Shown piece by piece: positions 20,312 through 29,834 of a DNA stretch of 64,000 bases (its first letter is position 1; each line of letters starts with the position of its first letter). Position numbers and translations under genes: made by a program. The stretch comes from Nostoc sp. CHAB 5844. Its GTDB lineage: Bacteria > Cyanobacteriota > Cyanobacteriia > Cyanobacteriales > Nostocaceae. Under the pieces are notes generated by a model. That model worked only from the letters and a program-made list of their open reading frames with translations. It did no database searches and was not told the DNA's origin. The DNA is taken from positions 26,603 to 90,602 of the forward strand of contig NZ_JAIVFW010000029.1 in NCBI RefSeq assembly GCF_020829595.1, written 5' to 3'.

Positions 20312-20448
20312 TATTCAAGGTTTGTAGAAACGGTATTTATCGTCTCTACCAATGCACAGTAGGATAAAACTCCAAGGTAAAAGGTAGACAATCAAAAATG
20401 ATTTTTACCTTTTACCTTATTTTTTGGATATGACAATGTAATAGAAAT

Positions 20449-20550
20449 TTACTTACTCGACTGCCTGAATGCATCTAACTCTTCCCCAATTAAAGTGTCG
20501 GGTTTAGAGGTGCCAATAAAATTGCGTGTAACCGTCAATCTAGGCATCAT
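20449..20550 (-). pseudogene. 33-residue fragment resembling a calcium-binding repeat protein start
   Basis: A minus-strand frame (TVTRNFIGTSKPDTLIGEEL, DAFRQSSK) resembles the opening repeat of RTX/hemolysin-type calcium-binding proteins (GTxxxDTLxG), then stops. It is far too short to be functional and is probably a remnant or chance similarity. Confidence 0.3.
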
Positions 20551-21141
20551 TAAAATCCTGAAAATTTAGATTAATAGGGTCAGTTTGCTCATTGGGATGA
20601 ACAGTTTCTTGAAGAATGTCAAAAATCTTATTTAAGAGTTTTTTATTGATTAAATTGTTGGTTTTTGACGTTACTTAAACCTAATCAATTTCTAACTGAT
20701 TAATCTGATTTTAGAGCATCAAAACTTGTAAATATGTTTGACTACTAATGGCTTCCGAATTTGATTAATAAATTATCTGATAGACAAAATGGAATTTTTA
20801 AAAAATAGAAATACTATTGAGCTAAGAGCCAGAAAATTTTAGCAATATATTAGCAATATAATAGGGAAACTTTTGCTATACCTTGCAGTAAAAGACGTTT
20901 AGATTAATTGATAATTACTGTAAGTTATAAGTATAAGTATGGCTCAATATCTAAGATAAGTTATTAGATGTATTTTTGCTATCCTCAACTGTCTTAAACG
21001 GATAATAGAATTTGAAAGATTTTCAAGTAAGTGATTATAGTCACATTAATATTGTGTTAGTAATCACTAATAATTTTTTATTTGTATGATAAAAGCGTTT
21101 CTCTCAGTGTGAACGAAAAAAGGTGTGGGAAGAGAACTTAG

Positions 21142-21333
21142 TTAGCGGATGCTCAACTAATTACGGAGCAAGAAGGTTTAGAATGTAACTCTGGGCAATA
21201 TCAAGGAGAAAACTATATTCATTGCCCGAGAAAAGAAGGTTTTCTCGTCTATAGAGTCTGGATAGTTATGATTACCCACGAAAATAATAAAGTAAAAAAA
21301 GTTGAAACTAATGTAGGTTTAGTAGGAACTTAA
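21142..21333 (+). pseudogene. C-terminal remnant of an unknown protein
   Basis: An open frame of 63 residues with no start codon near its beginning (ECNSGQYQGENYIHCPRKEG, then FLVYRVWIVMITHENNKVKK) ends in TAA at 21331-21333. Codon pattern and composition look coding, so this is likely the tail of a degraded gene. The family is not recognised. Confidence 0.35.
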
Positions 21334-21361
21334 CAAAATTTCTTCTATTTTCAGCATTATT

Positions 21362-22375
21362 TTAACTTTTTTGTATATAAAGTTCTCTAATAGGAAAGGG
21401 GATTAAAATACCTAACTCCTGATAACGTTTGTGCAATTTCTTGACAAACAGATGTTTACCCATTCTCTGGTCAAAGTATTCACTTACTCGCATATAAAGA
21501 GTAAAATCTATACTAAAATCACCGAATGTATGAAATCTAATATATGGCTCATTTTCGATTAATTCAGGTGCAATCTCTCGCATTACTTCTTTGGCAACTT
21601 CTACGGTAACTCTTTCTACTTGTTCTAAATCACTGTCGTAACTTACCCCAACATTCATTGTTAAAGTGATTTCTTTAGCAGGCAGATGATAATTTGTGAA
21701 AATTGCCGAAGCTAATTTAGAATTAGGGACAATCACCACATTATTTGAAAGCTCTTTAATAGTAGTGTTCCGCCACGTAATATCAGTAACATAACCTTCA
21801 TGACCTTCATCTAGTTTTACATAATCACCAGTTCTTACCTGTTTAGAAATGATTAAGTAAAAACCCGAAAATAAATTTGCTAATGTATCTTGCAGTGCTA
21901 AACCAACTGCAATACCACCAATTCCTAGAGTTGTGACTATTGGGGTGATTTGTACACCTACTGTTTGTAATATGATTAGCGCACCTAAAACTAAAACAGC
22001 AGCTTTAGCAAGATTAGAAATTAGTGAAGTTGAAACTCCTTCAGTTTTCCGAATAAATACATTGACAAAACCACCACTCAGTCTTGCTAAAACTAAAGTA
22101 ACTGAACATAGAAAAATAATTGTGATAATTTGTTGGAGAAGAATCTTCAATTCGGGGCTGAGGTGAGGAGAAGCAGCAACTAAAGCAGATGAAAAACCAG
22201 CTAATACAAACCAAATAAAAGTTACTCGATGTAAAGCTTGAAAAATTATCCTACTTCCAGGAATCTGCTTCTGAACAATGATTTTTTTTAATCTTTGAAA
22301 CAGGAATTTTTCACAAACTACTCCAATTAGCAAGCTAACTAAAATAAGTGCGGTTGGTAAAATCCATTGCGTCAT
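21362..22375 (-). CDS. MscS-type small-conductance mechanosensitive channel
   Basis: A 337-residue membrane protein. Hydrophobic segments lie at about residues 4-24, 50-70, 82-103 and 125-150; the last leads into the pore-lining signature GIAVGLALQDTLANLFSG. The beta domain follows (GDYVKLDEGHEGYVTDITWR, NNVVIVPNSKLASA), and then the alpha/beta cytoplasmic domain. It opens under membrane tension to release solutes on osmotic downshock. Monocistronic; divergent from the deacetylase-fold gene. Confidence 0.88.
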   Translation of the reverse strand: MTQWILPTALILVSLLIGVVCEKFLFQRLKKIIVQKQIPGSRIIFQALHRVTFIWFVLAGFSSALVAASPHLSPELKILLQQIITIIFLCSVTLVLARLSGGFVNVFIRKTEGVSTSLISNLAKAAVLVLGALIILQTVGVQITPIVTTLGIGGIAVGLALQDTLANLFSGFYLIISKQVRTGDYVKLDEGHEGYVTDITWRNTTIKELSNNVVIVPNSKLASAIFTNYHLPAKEITLTMNVGVSYDSDLEQVERVTVEVAKEVMREIAPELIENEPYIRFHTFGDFSIDFTLYMRVSEYFDQRMGKHLFVKKLHKRYQELGILIPFPIRELYIQKS

Positions 22376-22517
22376 GATTAATTTGATTTCTTAAATCTAA
22401 CGACAAAAATTAAAGCAATATTATAAAACAATTATCGGTAAAACTCATCTGACAAATATAGTATTTTCCTAATCTTTAGATATATTTAGTACCAAACTAT
22501 GGTTAAAAATACATAAC

Positions 22518-23435
22518 ATGGACTTACCAATAATTTATCATTCCGACTACGTTGCACCACTGCCAGAAGGACATCGTTTCCCAATGGCAAAGTTCCGCAA
22601 ATTGTATGAATTGCTATTGACTGACGGGGTAGCAGATGCACAACAGTTTCATATTCCACAACGTCCATCTCCAGATGTGCTTGAGTTAGTTCATACACCA
22701 GATTACGTGCAAGCATATTGCGAAGGAACCTTAGATGATAAGGCACAACGGCGGATTGGATTACCTTGGAGTCCAGCCCTAGTGAATCGTACCTGTGTAG
22801 CGGTTGGTGGTACAATACTTACGGCTCAGATGGCTTTAAGTCAGGGTTTAGCTTGCAATACTGCTGGCGGAACTCATCACGCTTTTCCTAGTTATGGGTC
22901 TGGTTTTTGTATTTTCAATGATTTAGCGATCGCATCTCGTGTTTTGCAAAAACTGGGACTTGTCCAAAAAATCCTAATTGTAGATTTAGATGTGCATCAA
23001 GGAGACGGTACTGCTTTCATTTTCTGTGATGATGCAAGTGTTTTTACTTTCTCGATGCACTGTCAAGTAAATTTTCCCGGTACAAAACAAAAAAGCGATC
23101 TCGATGTTCCCCTATCTGTGGGAATGGAAGATGATGCTTATTTGCAAACTTTGGCAGAATACTTGCCAGATTTGTTATCTCATGTCCAGCCCGATTTAAT
23201 ATTTTACGATGCAGGCGTTGATCCCCACATAGGCGATCGCTTAGGCAAACTCGCTTTAACTGATACTGGGCTTTTTCGGCGAGAAATGCAGGTTTTGCAT
23301 ACCTGTGTCAGTGCAGGTTATCCAGTTGCTTGTGTTATTGGTGGCGGATATGCTGATGATATGAAATCTCTGGTGTGGCGGCATTCTCTGCTGCATCGTG
23401 CTGCCAGTGAAGTTTATCATCAGTACAAACTTTAG
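22518..23435 (+). CDS. histone-deacetylase-fold amidohydrolase
   Basis: A 305-residue protein of the arginase/deacetylase superfamily. The zinc-site elements are intact: GGTHHA, DLDVHQGDGT, and YDAGVDPH. Bacterial members deacetylate acetyl-lysine, acetylpolyamines or acetoin-pathway proteins; which one cannot be told here. It starts at ATG 22518 and runs alone on the plus strand. Confidence 0.88.
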   Translation: MDLPIIYHSDYVAPLPEGHRFPMAKFRKLYELLLTDGVADAQQFHIPQRPSPDVLELVHTPDYVQAYCEGTLDDKAQRRIGLPWSPALVNRTCVAVGGTILTAQMALSQGLACNTAGGTHHAFPSYGSGFCIFNDLAIASRVLQKLGLVQKILIVDLDVHQGDGTAFIFCDDASVFTFSMHCQVNFPGTKQKSDLDVPLSVGMEDDAYLQTLAEYLPDLLSHVQPDLIFYDAGVDPHIGDRLGKLALTDTGLFRREMQVLHTCVSAGYPVACVIGGGYADDMKSLVWRHSLLHRAASEVYHQYKL

Positions 23436-23655
23436 AGACTAGAGGTTAGAGACTAGTATTTTTACTCAGCACTCAGCGAGAAGTTGCGTGCGGTGAACCA
23501 CTTGCGGTGGACGGGTTTCCCGGCATAAGCTGCATTGGTGAACCCGGAGGGGGGTTCCCCCCGCCCTTGCAAACTTCGGTGATTCAGACTCAGCACTTTG
23601 CAAGCGAAAGAATCCGATATAATCACCTCAATAACTTTGATACATCCAAAATATT

Positions 23656-24228
23656 GTGATTGCTATCTACCCCGGCAGCTTTGACCCCATCACCTTAGGC
23701 CATCTTGATATTATTCAACGTGGTAGTCGGCTGTTTGACCAGGTAATTGTTGCAGTGTTAAGAAATCCCAATAAAGTACCGTTGTTCACTGTGCAGCAAC
23801 GACTAGTACAAATTCGGATAGCTACGCAACATCTACCAAATGTTGAAGTAGATAGTTTTGACGGACTGACCGTGAATTATGCCCAACAGCGCCAAGCACA
23901 AGTGTTGTTACGAGGTTTACGGGCGATTTCTGACTTTGAAGTAGAATTACAGATGGCGCACACGAATAAAACTCTGTCTACTCAAATTGAAACAGTTTTT
24001 CTCGCAACATCAAATGAATATAGTTTTTTAAGTAGTAGTGTGATAAAAGAGATCGCAAGATTTGGTGGTTCTGTCGATCATCTTGTTCCCCCGCACATTG
24101 CTTTAGATATATACAAATGCTACAACAACAACTATCCAATAGCGAACCCAACCACAACGGCAGTTATCCCCCCTCTCCAGAGTATTCCAATGGAGTCGCC
24201 AATGGGGAAAATTCCCGAACAGGAGTAG
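23656..24228 (+). CDS. coaD: phosphopantetheine adenylyltransferase
   Basis: A 190-residue protein starting from GTG 23656, which gives the expected N-terminus [19 protein letters not shown] with the nucleotidyltransferase GHLD motif. Further motifs are [17 protein letters not shown] and [13 protein letters not shown]. It makes dephospho-CoA from phosphopantetheine in coenzyme A synthesis. The usual length is about 160; the last 35 residues are a Pro-rich extension that overlaps the next gene by 112 bases in another frame. Confidence 0.93.
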   Translation: MIAIYPGSFDPITLGHLDIIQRGSRLFDQVIVAVLRNPNKVPLFTVQQRLVQIRIATQHLPNVEVDSFDGLTVNYAQQRQAQVLLRGLRAISDFEVELQMAHTNKTLSTQIETVFLATSNEYSFLSSSVIKEIARFGGSVDHLVPPHIALDIYKCYNNNYPIANPTTTAVIPPLQSIPMESPMGKIPEQE

Positions 24229-24800
24229 ACATTCAGCAGGAACTCAACCGTTTAGAAGACTTGATTTTGTCAGGTTGGCGAGTTCCCCTGACAGGACGTA
24301 CACTCATAGACGAAGATAAACTGTTTGAACAGCTGGATTTTATTCGGGTTTCTTTGCCATCGGTATTTCAGGAAGCCGCCGCAATTCTGCAACACAAGCA
24401 AGAAGTGATGCTAGAAGCAGAAGAATATGGGCAGCAGATTGTCGAAGCAGCCCAAGCCAAAAGAGCGCAAATTTTGGCAGAAAGTGATATCTTGCAACAA
24501 GCGGAACGAGAAGCAGAACAGCTACGGCGACAAACCCAGCAAGAATGCCAAGAAATGATGCAAGAAACCATCGCCGAGATTGACCGCAAGCGACAAGCTT
24601 GTATGGAAGAATTAGAACAAATGCGGCAAACTGCGATCGCCCAAGCCCAAGAAATTGAAGATGGTGCTGATCAATACGCTGATAGTGTCCTCGAAAATAT
24701 CGAGCAAGACCTCAAAGATATGTTAAGAATTATCACTAACGGACGGCAACAATTACACCAAGAAAATCAATCACAAGGTTATTCATCGAGAAAGAAATAA
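24117..24800 (+). CDS. DivIVA-like coiled-coil protein
   Basis: A 227-residue protein starting inside the 3' end of coaD. After a Pro/Asn-rich N-terminus (residues 1-35) comes a short conserved block ([39 protein letters not shown]), then a long uninterrupted charged coiled coil from about residue 75 to 215 rich in Glu, Gln and Ala. The layout resembles DivIVA/SepF-region coiled-coil proteins or ATP-synthase b-subunit-like proteins. Its role is not known; the overlap with coaD suggests coupled translation. Confidence 0.65.
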   Translation: MLQQQLSNSEPNHNGSYPPSPEYSNGVANGENSRTGVDIQQELNRLEDLILSGWRVPLTGRTLIDEDKLFEQLDFIRVSLPSVFQEAAAILQHKQEVMLEAEEYGQQIVEAAQAKRAQILAESDILQQAEREAEQLRRQTQQECQEMMQETIAEIDRKRQACMEELEQMRQTAIAQAQEIEDGADQYADSVLENIEQDLKDMLRIITNGRQQLHQENQSQGYSSRKK

Positions 24801-24883
24801 AGTAGGAGAGATTGGAGGCTAATATCTTGACTCAGCACTCAGCACTTTCAAGCTAGGAGGCAAGAGAAAAATTAATAAATTCT

Positions 24884-24911
24884 CACTCAGCACTCAGCAC
24901 TCAGCACTCAA
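24884..24911. repeat. short tandem heptamer repeat (ACTCAGC)n
   Basis: Four copies of ACTCAGC occur between the coiled-coil gene and the helicase-associated gene; a further CTCAGCACT copy lies at about 24833 and others before coaD. Such heptamers are a known feature of Nostoc and Calothrix genomes. Confidence 0.7.
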
Positions 24912-24981
24912 TGCTGTAAGATTTTCCTAAACCTATCTTGCTCATAGGCTAAAAATCGCAGGTTATTTTTAGTGCATTACC

Positions 24982-26829
24982 ATGCCTTACTATCAGGATC
25001 AGTTAAGCATTACCACTGTTGATGAAGCTCTACAACAGTTATCTGTTGATGAACTGAAAAAGCTGGCTGCATTACTGAATACTAATAGCAAACCCACTCG
25101 CAAAGCAGAACTAATTGCGTTGATTCAGCGCCATTTCTTGGGGGAAAATCTGCAACAATTGTGGCGAGAACTAGATCATCTCCAACAAAAAGCAGTAGCA
25201 GAAACTCTTCACAACACAGATGGTTTGTATAACGCCACGCGTTTTTATGCTAAATATCTCGAATCACCGAACTGGGGAACATCTGACGCATTCGGTTACA
25301 AGCGTCAACCATCATTGTTGTGCCTATTTATCTACGGTAAATTCATCCCAAAAGATTTACAAACACGTCTAAAAGCTTTTGTTTCTCCACCAGCAGAATT
25401 TTCTATTACTAGCTTAGATAAATGTCCAGAAGTTTTTCGTTTGCAGTGGCGAGAATGGAACTGGAAAACTCGTGAACGAGAAACCCATGAAAAAGAAATT
25501 GCCGTCAAGCAGTGTCAAATGGAAACTGCGGCGCAACAAGATTTATTAGCAGTACTGCGGTTAATTAATGCCGGAAAACTCAGTGTTAGTGATAAAACTG
25601 GATATCCCAATAACAGTAGTATGAATGCGATCGCATCTATACTTACTGGCGGTGATTATTACAACGACGACACATCTAACCCATCATATGAAAAAATCGG
25701 TTTTATTAAACCCTTTGCTTGGGCAATACTGGTACAAGCCGCAGGTTTAGCCGAACTTTCTAGTAAGCGCCTAGTATTAACTAAAGCCGGACAAAAAGCC
25801 CTCACAACACCACCCGCCGCCACTATTCGCAATATTTGGAAGAAATGGCTGAAAAATAAACTATTGGATGAACTAAGACGCATAGATTGCATTAAAGGAC
25901 AAACAGGCAAAGGCAAGCAAGGTTTAACAGCCCCAGACAAACGCCGCGAAGCGATTACCAAAGCTTTAGCAGAGTGTCCTGTAAGACGTTGGATGGGTGT
26001 TAATGAACTGTTTCGTTGCATTCTTGCCAAAGGCTACGATTTTGAAGTTACCCGCAATCCTTGGAATTTGTATATTAGTGATTCCCATTACGGTAGCTTA
26101 GGTAATGGTGGCGATGACTGGCAGATTTTGCAAGGCAGATATGCTTTATGTCTGCTATTTGAATATGTTGCCACCTTGGGCATGATTAATATTGCCTATG
26201 TCCATCCTGGCGGGGTTCGTCCTGACTACAGCGATTTGTGGGGAACAGATGACTTACCGTTTCTCAGCCGTTACGACGGTTTGATGTGTTTGCAATTAAC
26301 ACCCTTGGGTGCATATTGCTTAGGCATCCAAAACGACTATACTCCGCCTCCCTTGGAAGTACGGGCAGTATTTCGGGTGTTGCCAAACTTAGAAATAGCT
26401 GCAACTGGCGAACCACTCACATCTGCTGATACATTGGTGCTAGATATTTACGCCCATAAAATTTCTGATGCGGTTTGGCGGTTGGAGACAGCTAAGTTAC
26501 TGGGTGCAATTGAAGAAGGGCAAAGCGTTACTCAATTAAGAGAATTTCTCCAAGCCCGGAGTGGCCATGAATTGCCAGAGACAGTAAATCAATTTTTGGC
26601 AGATATTGAAGCGAGAGGCAATAGTTTACGCGATCGCGGTCAAGCACGTCTGATAGAATGCACTGATGCAGCTTTGGCAGTATTAATCGCTAACGATTCA
26701 CGCACGAAAAAGCTATGTTTTTTAACAGGAGAAAAGCATTTAGTTGTGCCTAGCGAATCAGAAACTAAATTCCGTAATGCGGTGAAAAAGTTAGGTTATA
26801 GCATCGCTTTGAGTGGTTACAATTCGTAA
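24982..26829 (+). CDS. helicase-associated protein with SAP-like N-terminus (XPB partner candidate)
   Basis: A 615-residue protein. Residues about 10-50 (VDEALQQLSVDELKKLAALL with TRKAELIALIQRHF) look like a SAP-type DNA-binding helix pair. The remainder resembles the XPB/Ssl2 helicase N-terminal-like family (winged-helix repeats, for example LTKAGQKALTTP and LQLTPLGAYCLG, and a C-terminal QARLIECTDAALAVLIAND). No helicase motifs are present. An XPB-type helicase gene lies 3 kb downstream, separated by a toxin-antitoxin island, so the two were probably once neighbours and may act together in DNA repair. Confidence 0.65.
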   Translation: MPYYQDQLSITTVDEALQQLSVDELKKLAALLNTNSKPTRKAELIALIQRHFLGENLQQLWRELDHLQQKAVAETLHNTDGLYNATRFYAKYLESPNWGTSDAFGYKRQPSLLCLFIYGKFIPKDLQTRLKAFVSPPAEFSITSLDKCPEVFRLQWREWNWKTRERETHEKEIAVKQCQMETAAQQDLLAVLRLINAGKLSVSDKTGYPNNSSMNAIASILTGGDYYNDDTSNPSYEKIGFIKPFAWAILVQAAGLAELSSKRLVLTKAGQKALTTPPAATIRNIWKKWLKNKLLDELRRIDCIKGQTGKGKQGLTAPDKRREAITKALAECPVRRWMGVNELFRCILAKGYDFEVTRNPWNLYISDSHYGSLGNGGDDWQILQGRYALCLLFEYVATLGMINIAYVHPGGVRPDYSDLWGTDDLPFLSRYDGLMCLQLTPLGAYCLGIQNDYTPPPLEVRAVFRVLPNLEIAATGEPLTSADTLVLDIYAHKISDAVWRLETAKLLGAIEEGQSVTQLREFLQARSGHELPETVNQFLADIEARGNSLRDRGQARLIECTDAALAVLIANDSRTKKLCFLTGEKHLVVPSESETKFRNAVKKLGYSIALSGYNS

Positions 26830-26893
26830 TTAAAAAGTTACTTGTTATGCACACTGATTGATATGACTTGCTATCAGTTCGAGGAATAATTAT

Positions 26894-27223
26894 ATGAGTT
26901 ATGTTTTCATGCAGATAAATTTTGGGTTAAACATAGCCAGCTTGCTGGGGTTAGTTTATATGATTTTTGCCGTAGCTTACTTGATAACTATGATAATTTT
27001 GCTCGTTCAACGTTCAAGAAGATTAGAGAGATTACATATAACTATTTATATTTTTCAAACTTTGATTATCCCGATTTTTTTGCTACTTTCTGGATTTATT
27101 TTGGTTTTTCAAGGTTGGCGATTAGATCCTATTCTGCAATTTATGCAATTATTATTATCTGTATTAATTATTTATCTATGTATTAAAGATATTGTGATCA
27201 ATGGAGGTTACAGAAATAGGTAG
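26894..27223 (+). CDS. small three-segment membrane protein
   Basis: A 109-residue protein with hydrophobic segments at about residues 14-36, 50-70 and 78-100 and short basic loops (QRSRRLERL). No family is recognised. It follows the helicase-associated gene with a 64-base gap and could be co-transcribed. Coding bias is AT-rich. Confidence 0.5.
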   Translation: MSYVFMQINFGLNIASLLGLVYMIFAVAYLITMIILLVQRSRRLERLHITIYIFQTLIIPIFLLLSGFILVFQGWRLDPILQFMQLLLSVLIIYLCIKDIVINGGYRNR

Positions 27224-27566
27224 TTTAAAGTGGGCGATGATATTCAAGCAAATTTCACTATAAATGCAATAAAAAAGCAGGCTTGTTAGCACTACAAAAG
27301 TCAAACTGCTAACGTATACAAAGTTACCCATTATACTTTTATTCTGATTATATAGCGTTTCCAACTCCAGTGAGGTACAAGATAACCCCTCCCCAACCCT
27401 CCCCTTGGTAAGGGGAGGGTGCCGTTAGGCGGGTGGGGTGTATTTCATAAGCTTGAGAATTGCTATAAGTACAATGACCAGTAAAGTTTTTGCTTCAGTA
27501 AATATACTGCTATATCAACTATATTTTTGCTAAGTATACATAAAAATTAACATAGAAAAGTAGCGT
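27224..27566. repeat. 343-bp spacer with GC-rich hairpin repeat
   Basis: At 27387-27440 the pair CCAACCCTCCCC and GGGGAGGGTGCCGTTAGGC forms a strong hairpin followed by GGTGGGGTG. Closely similar text stands at 35101-35150, so this is a dispersed repeat. The rest of the spacer is AT-rich and has no gene. Confidence 0.6.
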
Positions 27567-28062
27567 TCATTTATTTAATTCTCCCGCTTGTCGTAATACC
27601 TGTTCATAAAGAGGGCGACTCACCCAATATTGAGCATTATCAATCATGGCATCTAACACTGGTTGGACTTGGGTGATTATTTCTCTATTTTTTGCCAACA
27701 AAAGAATACCTAAAGTACCAACGACTTGTAAACCAAAACTTTCAGCTACTCGACGTGCTTCACGCTCATCTAATAAAATTTTTCGTTCACTAGTTTCTAG
27801 TGCGAGAGTAATTGCTTCGCGTTCACCTTCATCTAATTCTGGCGATATGTTGGGTAATGTTGTCGAAACTCGGCGAATTTGTAACCATTGTGCAGCAATC
27901 GCTTGCAACACAAATTCCGAAGAGAGAAATCCTGTAACAGTTGTTTCATCACAGACAGCTTGGGGAATAACAATTTGACCAAATGCAGCTTGCTTGCAAG
28001 ATATCTAGACGATTAATAGCTGCAAAATTTATTAAAGGTGTAGCATTACAAACAACTGTCAC
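27567..28062 (-). pseudogene. DUF3368 PIN-like toxin gene, frameshifted by a 4-bp duplication
   Basis: From GTG 28062 the frame reads TVVCNATPLINFAAINRLDI, the N-terminus of a DUF3368 PIN-domain nuclease with its first Asp-region strand. Near 27990 a tandem duplication of four bases (CTTGCTTG on the plus strand) shifts the frame. The protein then continues as AFGQIVIPQAVCDETTVTGF and on through EGEREAITLALE and KILLDEREARRVAE to LNK. Removing one CTTG restores one continuous protein of about 163 residues. The other DUF3368 gene in the window (43804) is intact. The UPF0175 partner gene is directly upstream. Confidence 0.8.
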
Positions 28063-28067
28063 AATTT

Positions 28068-28319
28068 CTAAAAACCTGCATTAATGGTTTCAATATCTTG
28101 GGCTAAATCTGCTTCATTATAATGACGTTCAATTTTATTTTTTCCTAAAACCTGCTGAAATTCCCAGACAGATAAGTTGGCTAAGTGACGTGCTTGAGCA
28201 AAGGTAAAAATATTCTGTGCATATAACTGTAGAGCTAATTCTAAACGAATAGCCTGTTCACCTTGATTTAAAGAATCAGGTGATATCTGTAAATTTATTG
28301 GCTGAATAAATGTATTCAT
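28068..28319 (-). CDS. UPF0175 family antitoxin-like protein
   Basis: An 83-residue protein from the inner ATG 28319 (an ATG at 28328 adds three residues). It contains LNQGEQAIRLELALQLYAQN and FTFAQARHLANLSVWEFQQV, the helix-turn-helix-like core of UPF0175, which is usually encoded just upstream of DUF3368 PIN-like proteins. It lies directly upstream of the frameshifted DUF3368 gene, so it is a predicted antitoxin without a working partner. Confidence 0.72.
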   Translation of the reverse strand: MNTFIQPINLQISPDSLNQGEQAIRLELALQLYAQNIFTFAQARHLANLSVWEFQQVLGKNKIERHYNEADLAQDIETINAGF

Positions 28320-28428
28320 TGTTTTCACATAACCAGCGAATTTTACGTAATAAGTAATATTGAATTGTTGAAGTTATTACTTCTAAACGAGCAATTGCTT
28401 CGGCTGTAAACTCGACTTGATAGCTCAT
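28276..28428 (-). pseudogene. truncated RelE-type toxin gene
   Basis: From ATG 28428 the frame gives SYQVEFTAEAIARLEVITST and LRKIRWLCEN, the N-terminal third of a RelE toxin. It then runs out of homology at about 28325 where the UPF0175 gene begins, and stops at 28276. The catalytic C-terminal strands are missing. Its ATG overlaps the TAA of the upstream antitoxin gene (TAATG), the normal arrangement, so a complete toxin was cut when the UPF0175/DUF3368 pair was joined to it. Confidence 0.7.
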
Positions 28429-28652
28429 TACCAGTTCAATCCCAATTTTTTCGCTACCTCCGCCGCCGGAATTCCACGTTCCCCGCTTCGAGTACGCTGT
28501 AGCGAATCAAGTAACTGCTGCTTGATTTCATGCTTTAATTGCCTATCCTCCTCAAAATCAATCAATAGAGATTCAATGGTTTCTGTAACAGTTTGTTGTA
28601 TCAAAAGTTTTAGTTCTTCAACAGTTAAATCTTTAACTAGCATAAGGTTCAT
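28428..28652 (-). CDS. antitoxin of a RelE-type pair (toxin truncated)
   Basis: A 74-residue protein, mostly helical (LTVEELKLLIQQTVTETIES) with a C-terminal RGIPAAEVAKKLGLNW. This type of small protein precedes RelE toxins in many filamentous cyanobacteria, with overlapping stop and start as here. Since the toxin gene is reduced to about 35 homologous residues, the antitoxin is now alone. Confidence 0.65.
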   Translation of the reverse strand: MNLMLVKDLTVEELKLLIQQTVTETIESLLIDFEEDRQLKHEIKQQLLDSLQRTRSGERGIPAAEVAKKLGLNW

Positions 28653-28739
28653 TAATAAAAAAGATTATCATATTATTGTACTAACTTCTGTTAATAGAGC
28701 AATCAGCGCAGCAGCATCACAAATATATTTTAAATAATT

Positions 28740-29639
28740 TCATTGAAAATCAAGAATAAGTAAATCTATGCCATTCATGATTATTGTTCTTTTATCTTCA
28801 GGTACATTTAGCTGTTGAAAACATTTATTTCTATATTCTTCTTTCTCAATGAAATTTTTAATTGCTTTAACTAGTGGCCTTTTCACTTCATAGGTTTCTT
28901 CAGCTTTAGCAATTGCGCGTGAAGGGATTTCGTTATTTACGCGCAACATTGCTAAGTCAATTAAATCTCTGGATTGTATGCTTGAGTCGTTCCATCTATC
29001 AGCGTTAGCCATAAGTTTTGATGTAAACCTATCACTTATGCTCAAGCAAGGAATATTTACCCATTTTGGATAAATAGGAGGATCTAAGCAAAAAGCTCCA
29101 TTGGCTACAATTTCTACTTTAATATTTGTTTCATTGACTGCAACAGGAAAACAAATACCATATTGATTTATTGTACTTTCACCTAATTGAATATCTGTTG
29201 TACTTTGAAATAATGCTGCAATTCCTTGATCGTAAACTAAATGCCTTAAATATCTATAATTTTCAGTTGCATAGGGAAAGAGAAAATCAATATCTTTACT
29301 CAGTCTGTATTCATCATATTCTAATGCCAAGAGTGTACCACCAGCAAAATGTGCAGCAGCTTTTTTTAAAACTTCTGGATTAAAAGCATTAAGTATTTTT
29401 AGGATTTTATTGTGATGATTTGAGTCAAACATTTCAAAATCTGGTAATATCCAAGAATTATATTTTTTGGCTAAGTAATGAACAAAGTTTTTTTCTTCTT
29501 GTTTTAAATTTTTGAAAGTAGTTTGGTGATGCCAATTGCGCTGGTATAATTGGAGCATTTCTTTTTCAGTTAATTTATTTAGATTGTTGATTTGCCAACC
29601 AACAGATTCTAGAAATGGGAGCTTTTGTGGATTGAGCAT
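28740..29639 (-). CDS. AbiEii/AbiGii-type nucleotidyltransferase toxin
   Basis: A 299-residue protein with the minimal nucleotidyltransferase pattern of the AbiEii family: FAGGTLLALEYDEYRLSKDI followed by DFLFP, where GGT and the two Asp of DIDF bind metal and NTP. Helical middle and C-terminal regions follow (RFTSKLMANADRWND, SRDLIDLAMLR). AbiEii toxins block growth by adding nucleotides to tRNA acceptor ends and act in abortive phage defence with an AbiEi antitoxin. No AbiEi gene is adjacent, so it may be an orphan or use an unlinked partner. Confidence 0.72.
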   Translation of the reverse strand: MLNPQKLPFLESVGWQINNLNKLTEKEMLQLYQRNWHHQTTFKNLKQEEKNFVHYLAKKYNSWILPDFEMFDSNHHNKILKILNAFNPEVLKKAAAHFAGGTLLALEYDEYRLSKDIDFLFPYATENYRYLRHLVYDQGIAALFQSTTDIQLGESTINQYGICFPVAVNETNIKVEIVANGAFCLDPPIYPKWVNIPCLSISDRFTSKLMANADRWNDSSIQSRDLIDLAMLRVNNEIPSRAIAKAEETYEVKRPLVKAIKNFIEKEEYRNKCFQQLNVPEDKRTIIMNGIDLLILDFQ

Positions 29640-29834
29640 AATAGCAATCAGCTAATGAAATGGTAACAAGGTAATATTGTCAGTTAGTTTGGATTTGAAA
29701 TGAATTAATCATTTTATTGTCATCATACTAGTAGCTTATTTACCCTGTGTTCTCTTTATACTATTGCTCGACAGGATTACTATTGAGATTACAAAAAATT
29801 ACTAAATTATACGTAGGATTTAGCTGAAAAAATC

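Larger units (their letters stand above)
20312..21361. other. 1,050-bp spacer holding two gene fragments
   Basis: No intact gene is seen. Two short fragments, at 20449-20550 and 21142-21333, are listed separately. The rest is AT-rich. GGTAAAAGGTAGAC near 20377 and its inverse ACCTTTTACC near 20410 form an inverted repeat after the SLH gene that may act as a terminator. Confidence 0.55.

Noticed and set aside
20082..20327. Several overlapping frames at the end of the SLH gene
   Set aside because: They are shadows of the Asp-run and Gly/Arg-rich coding sequence of the SLH protein.
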